A stretch of 31,311 nt of DNA from Odoribacteraceae bacterium (GTDB lineage: Bacteria; Bacteroidota; Bacteroidia; Bacteroidales; Marinifilaceae), in contig JAIRXZ010000037.1 of assembly GCA_031267995.1 (NCBI GenBank), positions 1-31,311 of the forward strand, read 5' to 3'. The notes beneath the pieces were generated by a model. It searched no databases and had not been told where the DNA came from. It saw only the letters and a list, made by a program, of their open reading frames with translations. Positions 17,851 to 24,848 of this stretch are shown piece after piece. The position numbers were made by a program, and so were the translations under genes. The stretch's first letter is position 1. Every line of letters starts with the position of its first letter.

Positions 17851-18097
17851 CGGGAGAAAAAAATCACTCGCGAGATAGAAAAAATCTCTCGAGAAATGAA
17901 AACGATCTCTCGCGAGATGAAAATTATCTCTCGCGAGATGAAAATAATCTCTCGCGAGATGGAAAATATCTCTCGCGAGATGAAACGATCTCTCGCGAGA
18001 TAATTTTCATCTCTCGCGAGATAAAAACCATCTCTCGCGAGATTATTTTCATCTCTCGCGAGATCGTTTCTATCTCGCGAGTGATTTTTTTCCCCCG
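17851..18097. repeat. Palindrome array 2: 21-bp-spaced TCTCGCGAGA units within a long inverted repeat
   Basis: Eleven units with the palindrome TCTCGCGAGA (or a close form) have centres at 17870, 17890, 17912, 17933, 17954, 17975, 17995, 18016, 18037, 18058 and 18077. Most steps are 21 bp; the others are 19, 20 or 22, and the 20 and 22 either side of the second unit cancel. Spacers are A-rich on the left (GAAAATT, GAAAATA, GGAAAAT) and mostly their reverse complements on the right (AATTTTC, TATTTTC). The array is bounded by a perfect 25-base inverted repeat (17857-17881 with 18067-18091), extendable to 31 bases with one mismatch; the dyad lies near 17974. A further palindrome CTCCCGGGAG (17847-17856) sits one step upstream. 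The flanks 17752-17846 and 18098-18292 contain no gene, terminator or promoter I can support. Confidence 0.93.
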
Positions 18098-18292
18098 CCG
18101 CGTTTTGAAACCCCTTCCTCGCCCGATTCAAACGGGAAAAGCATTAAACATGAACAAATTACGCTACTTTCTTTCTCCCGCCCCCTCCCGCCCCGCGCCC
18201 GCGCGCGCCGCCATTCCCCCCGGTTGGCAGTCGTCGCGGGACAATCGCGAAACCCCGCCCGTTAAACCCGCGACAGCCCGAAACTGAACACC

Positions 18293-19018
18293 ATGAAGCG
18301 GCTAATACCCTATATAATAAGCGCTCTTTTGCTTGCGTACTCGATAATTATCCTTACATTTGCCGCGGCAAAACTAAGGGAGGTAAAATGTAGAGGGGTA
18401 CGGGTAACAGTCACGGACGCCGCGCTCAACGCCTTCGTTGACGAGGTAGACGTGCTGGAAATGATCAAAAAAGGGTACGGGACGGTTGTCGGGAAACAAA
18501 TGATGGCCGTCAACAAGGACAGTTTGGAGAGGCTGCTCGCCGCCAGCCCGATGATCGAAACGGTTCAGGTTTACTACGGGTTAGACGGGTATTTCCGCGT
18601 GAAAATCAAACAGCGCGAACCCGTGCTCAGGGTGATGGCAGGCGACGGGTACTACGTCGACAAGAGGGGAGGAGCGATGCCGTTGTCTTCTAAATTTACT
18701 TCCAGGGTGATTGTTGCCACGGGCAACATTGACAAGACGTTTGCACGCGAACAATTAGCCCCGTTCGTGAAGCGCGTGGCGGAAAACGCGTTTTGGAACG
18801 CCTTCATCGAGCAGGTGGTGGTGCTCCCGAACAACGACGTGGTGTTGATCCCCAAAGTGGGCGACTTCAAAATCACGCTGGGCGCGTTGGAAAACTACCA
18901 GGGGCGGATGCAAAAGTTGATGATCTTCCTGAAACGGGGCGCGGCCAGGGGAGGGTGGAACACCTACAAGGAGATCAACTTGAAATTTGACAAGCAAGTA
19001 ATTTGTACCAGAAGATAA
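18293..19018 (+). CDS. ftsQ: Cell division protein FtsQ
   Basis: FtsQ is a bitopic membrane protein that links the early division ring to the FtsL/FtsB and FtsW/FtsI complex. The 241-residue product has a very short cytoplasmic N-terminus, one membrane segment (about residues 5-27), a POTRA-like region (about 35-110, with MIETVQVYYGLDGYFRVKI) and a beta domain with QREPVLRVMAGDGYYVDKRG, typical of Bacteroidota FtsQ. It lacks any POTRA-independent enzymatic motif, as expected. It is preceded by 541 non-coding bases holding array 2 and is followed 6 bases later by ftsA. Confidence 0.9.
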   Translation: MKRLIPYIISALLLAYSIIILTFAAAKLREVKCRGVRVTVTDAALNAFVDEVDVLEMIKKGYGTVVGKQMMAVNKDSLERLLAASPMIETVQVYYGLDGYFRVKIKQREPVLRVMAGDGYYVDKRGGAMPLSSKFTSRVIVATGNIDKTFAREQLAPFVKRVAENAFWNAFIEQVVVLPNNDVVLIPKVGDFKITLGALENYQGRMQKLMIFLKRGAARGGWNTYKEINLKFDKQVICTRR

Positions 19019-19024
19019 AAGAAT

Positions 19025-20191
19025 ATGAAGTACGTGGCTTCTTTGGACATGGGATCGGAGACGATGGTGATGGCGCTGGCCGAGGTTTCGACCGGCCTCA
19101 CCCGCGTGCAGAAAGTGGAGCGAATCCCCTCGGAAGGCATCGAACGGGGACGGGTGAGGAACGCTGGACTGGCGCGGGAGTCAGTGCGGCAACTGCAGGA
19201 GGTGTTCTCGCAAAAGCACGGGATAGTGATCGACCAGCTGCGGGTAGCCCTGCCAATGAGCTGGTTGCGACGGGTGTCGCGCGAGGAATCCGCGAGCTTC
19301 CCCCGCCCGCGATGGCTGGACGATTCTCACCTGGCAGCCCTGAAGCGGCAGGCGCTGGCGTCGTTCCTGGACGATGACCGGGAAGTTGTCTCCATCCTGC
19401 CGCGGTCGTACGTCGTCGACGGGGCGCCGGTGCAGGATCCGACGGGGCTTCAGGCAACGCGGTTGGACGCCTCCTACACCCTCTACTCGGCGCGCGAAGC
19501 CGACCTGGAGGCCGCCCGCGCCTGGTTCAAGGAGATAAAAATAGAGGTCGAATTTTACGCCGCGGTGGAGGCCATGAGCCAGGCGCTCATCGCGAAAGAG
19601 GACGGACTCCGGAATGTCGCCCTCATCGACCTCGGCGCCGAGAGCGTGAAAGTGCTGGTCTTCCAGCGCGGGATGGTCGTCCGCGACGCCGAGTTGCCCC
19701 TGGGGTGCCGATCCATCGACGAGGATCTGAACCGGACGTTCAACATCCAAAGCATCGACAAGGCGCGCAAATTAAAGCACGAGTACGGGATGGCCATCCA
19801 CGCGATGGAAAAAAACAGGAAGATTATCATCCCCGAAACGAAGTATAGTATCCACCTGCACGCCCTGTTGCAGGTGGAACAATGCCGCCTGGAGGAGTTA
19901 CTCGAGGGGGCGTTGTTTCAAATACAGCGAAGCGGCTGCTACGGCAAGCTGACCGACGGCATACTGCTGACGGGCGGGGGAAGCCTGGTGAAGGGCGTCG
20001 ACACGCTGACGGCCAAGCTCTCCGGGCACCCGGTGAGGAAGGCGCTCATCGCGGGCATGTCGGCATCGGAAGCCTGGCTGCGGTCGCCCGGCTACCTGAC
20101 CGCCTTCGGACTGCTGGACTGCGTCGGCAAATCGGCCAAACGCCCGCGACGGTCAAGCGGCGAGGGTTGGCTGGGCAAAATTTTTAAATAA
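19025..20191 (+). CDS. ftsA: Cell division protein FtsA, divergent
   Basis: FtsA is an actin-like protein that tethers FtsZ filaments to the membrane. The 388-residue product starts ASLDMGSETMVMAL (phosphate-1 region), has the 1C-domain segment ILPRSYVVDGAPVQDPTGL, an adenosine motif LLTGGGSLVKGVDTL, and a C-terminal amphipathic helix GWLGKIFK for membrane binding. It is shorter than most FtsA proteins. The phosphate-2 region reads IDLGAESVKVLVF (about residues 201-213), where family members usually have Gly/Thr/Asp-rich GGGTTD-like residues, so nucleotide handling may be altered. The neighbours ftsQ and ftsZ make the identity secure. Confidence 0.92.
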   Translation: MKYVASLDMGSETMVMALAEVSTGLTRVQKVERIPSEGIERGRVRNAGLARESVRQLQEVFSQKHGIVIDQLRVALPMSWLRRVSREESASFPRPRWLDDSHLAALKRQALASFLDDDREVVSILPRSYVVDGAPVQDPTGLQATRLDASYTLYSAREADLEAARAWFKEIKIEVEFYAAVEAMSQALIAKEDGLRNVALIDLGAESVKVLVFQRGMVVRDAELPLGCRSIDEDLNRTFNIQSIDKARKLKHEYGMAIHAMEKNRKIIIPETKYSIHLHALLQVEQCRLEELLEGALFQIQRSGCYGKLTDGILLTGGGSLVKGVDTLTAKLSGHPVRKALIAGMSASEAWLRSPGYLTAFGLLDCVGKSAKRPRRSSGEGWLGKIFK

Positions 20192-20198
20192 AAGAGAT

Positions 20199-21470
20199 AT
20201 GGACGGAATGTTAAACCTGGAAATTCCCGAACAAGAGGAGTCAACCATCAAGGTATTCGGCGTCGGCGGCGGCGGGTGCAATGCCGTCAATTACATGTGC
20301 CAACAAGGGATAAAGGGGGTGGAATTCGTGGTGTGCAACACGGATATACAGGTGCTGCGCACGAGTCCCGTCAGGCACCGGATACAAATCGGGAAAATGC
20401 TGACGGATGGCCGCGGGGCGGGAAGTCACCCGGAACGCGGGCGGGATTCGGCCATCGAAAGCCTCGACTACATCCGCGCCATGCTGGAACGCAATACCGA
20501 GATGCTTTTCATCACGGCGGGCATGGGAGGCGGTACCGGTACCGGGGCTGCACCCGTCATCGCCGAGCTGGCGAAAAGCCTGGGGATACTGACCATCGCG
20601 ATCGTGACGATTCCCTTTAACTTCGAGGGGAAAAAGCGCGTGGAGCAGGCGCTGGACGGTATCGAACGGTTGAGTAAACACGTGGATTCCCTGCTGATCA
20701 TCTGCAACGAAAAGCTGCGGGAGATGTACGGGAACCTGAAATTGTCAAAAGCCTTCGCGAAGGCCGATGACGTTCTGGCGATTGCCGCCCGGAGTATCGC
20801 CGAGATTATTACCATGAAGGGACTCGTGAATATCAATCTCCCCAACATACAGGCCGTGATGCGCAACAGCGGGGTCGCCCTGATGGGCGCCGGCGACGCC
20901 AGCGGGGAGAATCGGGAAATGAAGGCGGTGCAGGCAGCGTTACACTCGCCCTTGCTCAACAGCAGCGATATCCGCGGGGCGTCCAAAATCCTGCTGAATT
21001 ACTTGTACGGTGACCAGGAGCCTACCTACACCGAAATGGGGTTGGTGCAGGCCTACCTGAAGGATCTGGTGGGGCATAGCGTGAACATCAACTGGGGATT
21101 GGGAAAGGATAACACGTTGAAGGACGCGTTGCGCGTGGTGGTGATTGCCACGGGCTTTAACCAGGGTTCCCTGGATTCAACCCGCCACCCGAAAACCCCG
21201 TTCAACGTGGAGATCGTGGAGGATCTGAAGATGGAGAGCGAGGATCCCCGCGTGCTGGAGGAGCGTGAACGGGAGCGCCGCCGGCTGCAGCAGGAGAGGG
21301 CTAACCGTCAACCCAAACCCAGCCCTACCCCGGCATACGACGACGATGAGCCGCGTCCACCCGTCAAACGCAAGACGGGCGTGAATACCATCCCGGACGT
21401 GACGGGGTGGCTTCGGGGGAGGTTCGGGAACATGTTTGTGTTCGACACGGAAAGAGATCACGACATATAA
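20199..21470 (+). CDS. ftsZ: FtsZ paralog 1 with substituted T7 catalytic loop
   Basis: This is one of two tandem tubulin-like division GTPases. The 423-residue protein has the glycine-rich GVGGGGCNAV (21-30), the tubulin signature GGGTGTG (110-116) and the pocket segment FEGKKR (142-147) identical to E. coli FtsZ. The T7 loop, which completes the GTPase site of the neighbouring subunit, reads NINLPNI (211-217): Asn213 and Asn216 stand where canonical FtsZ has Asp209 and Asp212 in NVDFADV. The Asn-Asp pair before the core helix is also changed to ADD. A charged linker (about 330-398) leads to a C-terminal tail IPDVTGWLRGRFGNMF, probably the FtsA-binding peptide. It should bind GTP but be unable to trigger hydrolysis in its partner. 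It starts 7 bases after ftsA. Confidence 0.95.
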   Translation: MDGMLNLEIPEQEESTIKVFGVGGGGCNAVNYMCQQGIKGVEFVVCNTDIQVLRTSPVRHRIQIGKMLTDGRGAGSHPERGRDSAIESLDYIRAMLERNTEMLFITAGMGGGTGTGAAPVIAELAKSLGILTIAIVTIPFNFEGKKRVEQALDGIERLSKHVDSLLIICNEKLREMYGNLKLSKAFAKADDVLAIAARSIAEIITMKGLVNINLPNIQAVMRNSGVALMGAGDASGENREMKAVQAALHSPLLNSSDIRGASKILLNYLYGDQEPTYTEMGLVQAYLKDLVGHSVNINWGLGKDNTLKDALRVVVIATGFNQGSLDSTRHPKTPFNVEIVEDLKMESEDPRVLEERERERRRLQQERANRQPKPSPTPAYDDDEPRPPVKRKTGVNTIPDVTGWLRGRFGNMFVFDTERDHDI

Positions 21471-21482
21471 AAGATACGAGCC

Positions 21483-22664
21483 ATGATAGAGGGATTGATC
21501 AATTTTGACCAGGACGAGGTTTCCCCGACGATTATCAAGGTAATCGGCGTGGGCGGCGGCGGCTGCAATGCCGTGAAATACATGTATGAACAGGGCATTT
21601 GCGACGTGGATTTCGTGGTGTGCAATACCGATCGGCAATCACTCGCGGACAATCCCGTGGCCTGGCAAGTGCAGATGGGCGAGGCGCTGACCCACGGACG
21701 CGGGGCGGGAAATAGCCCCAGCGTGGGCGAGGCCGCCGCGAACGAAAGCCTGGAGGATATCCGCGCCATGTTGAGCACGAACACCAAGATGGTCTTCGTC
21801 ACGGCCACAATGGGCGGGGGCACCGGCACGGGGGCAGCCCCGGTGATCGTGAAGATGGCCAAGGAGATGGGGATACTTACCGTGGCCGTGGTGACGGTGC
21901 CCTCGCGCCTGGATGGCCCCGAGCGGCTGGAACAGGCGTGTGCCGGCATCAAGCGGATGCAGGAGTACGTGGATGCCATGATTGTCATCGACAACGAAAA
22001 GATCAGGAGCATGTATGGCTCGCAAACCATAAGCAACGCTTTCGCCAAGGCAAACGACGTGCTGAAGATAGCCGTGAAGGGTGTCGCCGAGATTATCACG
22101 CTGCCCGGATACGTCAACGTGGACTATGCCGACGTGGAGACGGTGATGACGAATAGCGGCGTGACCGTCATCGGCGCCGCCAGGGCGTCGGGTGTCAACC
22201 GCGCGAGCGAAGTGATTGTCAACGCGCTGAACAGCCCGCTCCTGAACAAAAGCGACATATCGGGCGCCAAAAATATCCTGCTGAACATCACCTCCGGGAT
22301 CGAGGATGACGAAATCACGATGGACGAGATGACGGAAATTACCTCCTACGTGATCAACGAGGTCGGGGACACGGCGTCCGTGATCTGGGGTGTCGGGATG
22401 GATGAATCGCTGGGGGACAGCCTCTCCGTGACGATCATCGCCACGGGCTTCCCCTTCGAGGAGATGAACGACCTGTTCGACGTGGACATCTCCGACGTGG
22501 CGCCGCCAAAGGAGACCATCCGAAGCGGGGTGGCCGATTACGCCGGGATGATACTGGAGGAATCTGAGGTGCTCTTGAAGCCCGACCTCTCTCCCGAACA
22601 GATAGAAGAATTGAAAGTGACACCGGCCTTCAAACGCCGGAGCGTCAAAGTGAATGAATTTTGA
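21483..22664 (+). CDS. ftsZ: FtsZ paralog 2 with intact T7 loop
   Basis: The second tandem FtsZ has 393 residues and begins 12 bases after the first. It has GVGGGGCNAV (22-31), GGGTGTG (111-117) and an intact T7 loop NVDYADV (212-218) with both catalytic Asp residues (214, 217), plus the normal AKANDVL before the core helix. In contrast the pocket segment that is FEGKKR in E. coli and in paralog 1 reads LDGPER here (143-148), so the nucleotide-contacting Glu is Asp. The linker is short, and the C-terminal peptide ends TPAFKRRSVKVNEF, close to the PAxxRR type usual in Bacteroidota FtsZ. The two proteins are clearly homologous over the whole core yet diverged, so this is an old duplication, not a recent copy. 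Confidence 0.96.
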   Translation: MIEGLINFDQDEVSPTIIKVIGVGGGGCNAVKYMYEQGICDVDFVVCNTDRQSLADNPVAWQVQMGEALTHGRGAGNSPSVGEAAANESLEDIRAMLSTNTKMVFVTATMGGGTGTGAAPVIVKMAKEMGILTVAVVTVPSRLDGPERLEQACAGIKRMQEYVDAMIVIDNEKIRSMYGSQTISNAFAKANDVLKIAVKGVAEIITLPGYVNVDYADVETVMTNSGVTVIGAARASGVNRASEVIVNALNSPLLNKSDISGAKNILLNITSGIEDDEITMDEMTEITSYVINEVGDTASVIWGVGMDESLGDSLSVTIIATGFPFEEMNDLFDVDISDVAPPKETIRSGVADYAGMILEESEVLLKPDLSPEQIEELKVTPAFKRRSVKVNEF

Positions 22665-22686
22665 CAGAGCCGGCTCTGTATAATTG
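22660..22686 (+). promoter_or_regulatory. Palindrome and possible promoter between ftsZ2 and the helicase gene
   Basis: The perfect 14-bp palindrome CAGAGCCGGCTCTG (22665-22678) directly follows the ftsZ2 stop. It could act as a weak terminator or as a protein site, but no T tract follows. It lies between TTTG (22660-22663) and TATAATTG (22679-22686), which resembles the Bacteroidota -7 box TAnnTTTG; the 15-base spacing is shorter than the usual 19-21. The leader that follows is AT-rich, unlike the rest of the window. Confidence 0.35.
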
Positions 22687-22703
22687 TTGAATAAAAATTA
22701 GAA

Positions 22704-24797
22704 ATGGAAAAATTTAGAGAATTAGGTTTAGACGGGGAAATTCTTAAAGGAGTTGCAGATTTGGGCTTTGAAATACCGACGCCTGTGCAAGAGAAGACGA
22801 TCCCTGTGATTTTGGGCGAGGAGAACGATTTGGTCGTTTTAGCCCAAACGGGAACGGGGAAAACGGCGGCGTTCGGGCTACCCCTGCTACAGAAGATCGA
22901 CTCGGAGCGTAGGGATACGCAAGTGTTGATCCTGAGTCCCACGCGAGAATTGTGCGTGCAAATAGGAAACGACCTGAAAAACTACGCCCTGCACCGGAAG
23001 GATATCTTTATCGCTTGCGTGTACGGGGGCACCGACATCCGGAAACAAATACGGGAGGTGCAACGGGGAGTACATATCATCGTGGCGACACCGGGACGGC
23101 TCGTCGACCTCTTGGAACGTAAGGTCGTGAACATTGGAACGATATTCGCCGTGGTGTTGGACGAGGCCGATGAGATGCTGAACATGGGGTTCCAGGAGGA
23201 GTTGAACTTTATCCTGGAGGCCACGCCGGAAAAGAAAAATACCTATCTTTTCTCGGCCACCATGCCCAAGGAGGTGGAGGGAATCGCCAAGAATTACCTG
23301 GTGAATCCCCTGGAAATCTCTGTTGGCAAAAAGAATCAGGGGGCGGACACGGTGTCGCATCACTATTACATGGTGCGCGCCAGGGATTGTTACGAAACCC
23401 TGCGCCGCGTGGTCGATTGCGCGCCGGACATGTACGCGATCATCTTTACCCGCACGAAAAATGACGCGAGCGATATCGCCAAGCACTTGCAAAAGGACGG
23501 GATCGATTGCGATGCCCTGCACGGCGATTTGAGCCAGGCACAGCGGGATAACGTGATGGCCGCCTTCCGCTCCAAGCGCTTGAAGGTGCTGGTAGCAACG
23601 GACGTGGCGGCCAGGGGACTCGACGTGGATTGCCTGACGCACGTGATCAATTACAACCTGCCCGACGACGTGGAGAGTTACACCCACCGCAGCGGACGCA
23701 CCGGGCGCGCTGGAAAAGAGGGTATCTCGATTGCCATCATCCACTCCAAGGAGAAGGGCAAGTTGCGCCGCATCGAGGGGATGCTGAAAAAGCAGTTTAT
23801 CTACCAGGAGGTGCCGAATGGCGATCAGATTTGCCGGGCACAGTTGGCCTTTTATGCCGACAAGATCCTGAATTCCGACATGCAAGAGGAGTTGGAACGC
23901 TATGACAAAGGGGTGTTCGAGAAATTCGAAGCCTTCAGTAAAGAGGAGTTAATCCAGCACCTGGTATCCTACGAGTTCGGCAAGCTCTTGAAGAAGTACA
24001 AGAACACGGAGGATTTGAACCTGCAGGACGGCGAACGGGGAGAGTGGGGGAGTCGCGACCGGGATCGCGGACGCGGTCGGGGCAGAGACAGGGATAGAGA
24101 TCGGGATCGCGGTCGCTGGGATGATCGGGATAGTAGAGATAGCAGAGATCGGGATAGCAGGGATAGTCGGGACAGCCGCGATAACCGTGACAACCGGGAT
24201 AACCGTGACAACCGGGAAGACCGGGTAGAACGAGTAGACCGCGGAGAACGCGTGGATCGTGGAGAACGAGCAGACCGTGGAGAACGAGCAGACCGCGGAG
24301 ACCGTGGAGATCGCATGGATCGTGGAGATCGCGGAGACCGCGGAGACCGCCGCGGTCGCGGAAACGACATCTTCTTCAGCAGCTTCTCGATGAACGTCGG
24401 TCGGGAAGACGGAATGACCCCTCGCGACCTCATGGCCTTGATCAACCAACACTCCCGTCGTCGCGGCGTGGAGATCGGTGGAATCCAGATCTACGACACC
24501 GACACCAAATTCGAGATAGACGAAACCAGCGCCCACGACTTCTTCGTGGACTTCAAGCGCGTATTCTTCAACGGCATCCCGGTAACGCTCGTGCCCGTAT
24601 CGGGACGCGTCGAGCGGGGCGACAGAAACAGCGACCGTCGCGGCAGCCGCGGGGGAGAACGCACCTTCGCCTTCCTCGACAGACCGGACTACGACCGGGG
24701 ACGCGGCAGCAAAAACCGTCGCGACACCATCGCCGGCAAGCGTCGCGGGAAACCGGGCAGCAACCCCAAAAAGCCCCGGAACTTCAGTAGATCCTAA
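22704..24797 (+). CDS. DEAD-box ATP-dependent RNA helicase, DeaD/CsdA type
   Basis: This 697-residue protein unwinds RNA duplexes, probably in ribosome assembly or cold adaptation. Motifs in order are the Q motif (FEIPTPVQ, 22-29), I AQTGTGKT (47-54), Ia SPTREL (78-83), II DEAD (153-156), III SAT (184-186), IV IIFTRT, V ATDVAARGLDVD (297-308) and VI HRSGRTGR (327-334). After the helicase core comes an Arg/Asp/Gly/Asn-rich disordered tract (about 448-552) made of short repeats, then a DbpA-type RNA-binding domain (about 553-637, IFFSSFSMNVGREDGMTPRD), then a basic tail. The family is secure; whether it is the ortholog of deaD or of another Bacteroidota helicase cannot be settled here. Codon and base use change at the repeat tract. 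Confidence 0.94.
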   Translation: MEKFRELGLDGEILKGVADLGFEIPTPVQEKTIPVILGEENDLVVLAQTGTGKTAAFGLPLLQKIDSERRDTQVLILSPTRELCVQIGNDLKNYALHRKDIFIACVYGGTDIRKQIREVQRGVHIIVATPGRLVDLLERKVVNIGTIFAVVLDEADEMLNMGFQEELNFILEATPEKKNTYLFSATMPKEVEGIAKNYLVNPLEISVGKKNQGADTVSHHYYMVRARDCYETLRRVVDCAPDMYAIIFTRTKNDASDIAKHLQKDGIDCDALHGDLSQAQRDNVMAAFRSKRLKVLVATDVAARGLDVDCLTHVINYNLPDDVESYTHRSGRTGRAGKEGISIAIIHSKEKGKLRRIEGMLKKQFIYQEVPNGDQICRAQLAFYADKILNSDMQEELERYDKGVFEKFEAFSKEELIQHLVSYEFGKLLKKYKNTEDLNLQDGERGEWGSRDRDRGRGRGRDRDRDRDRGRWDDRDSRDSRDRDSRDSRDSRDNRDNRDNRDNREDRVERVDRGERVDRGERADRGERADRGDRGDRMDRGDRGDRGDRRGRGNDIFFSSFSMNVGREDGMTPRDLMALINQHSRRRGVEIGGIQIYDTDTKFEIDETSAHDFFVDFKRVFFNGIPVTLVPVSGRVERGDRNSDRRGSRGGERTFAFLDRPDYDRGRGSKNRRDTIAGKRRGKPGSNPKKPRNFSRS
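24045..24364 (+). repeat. Short tandem repeats coding the RD/RG-rich helicase tail
   Basis: This tract encodes RDRDRGRGRG, then DSRDSRD, DNRDNRD, RGERVDRGERAD and RGDRGD blocks. At DNA level there are near-exact tandem copies, for example two perfect 18-bp copies of CGTGGAGAACGAGCAGAC near 24258-24293 and repeated CGTGACAACCGGGATAAC-like units around 24185-24220. All units keep the reading frame. The product is a disordered, highly charged linker likely to bind RNA. Such repeats commonly vary in copy number between strains. Confidence 0.85.
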
Positions 24798-24834
24798 GGA
24801 GAATCGCCCCGCGATTCCCCTTTCTCTTGTTCTT
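24798..24834 (+). terminator. Hairpin terminator after the helicase gene
   Basis: The stem GGAGAATCGC (24798-24807) pairs with GCGATTCCCC (24811-24820) with a single mismatch and a 3-base loop. The T-rich tract TTTCTCTTGTTCTT follows at 24821-24834. It begins directly after the helicase stop codon, a typical Rho-independent arrangement, and separates this gene from engB. Confidence 0.8.
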
Positions 24835-24848
24835 AAAAATCGTGAATC

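Noticed and set aside
17851..18097. Array 2 as a set of stacked Rho-independent terminators
   Set aside because: Each palindrome has no loop and is followed by A-rich rather than T-rich sequence on most of the + strand. Only the last unit has a T run, so a row of terminators is unlikely, though the large outer hairpin could still affect transcription.
20199..22664. Recent duplication or assembly artefact behind the two ftsZ genes
   Set aside because: The proteins differ throughout, with different linkers, tails and active-site residues, so they are not copies of one sequence.
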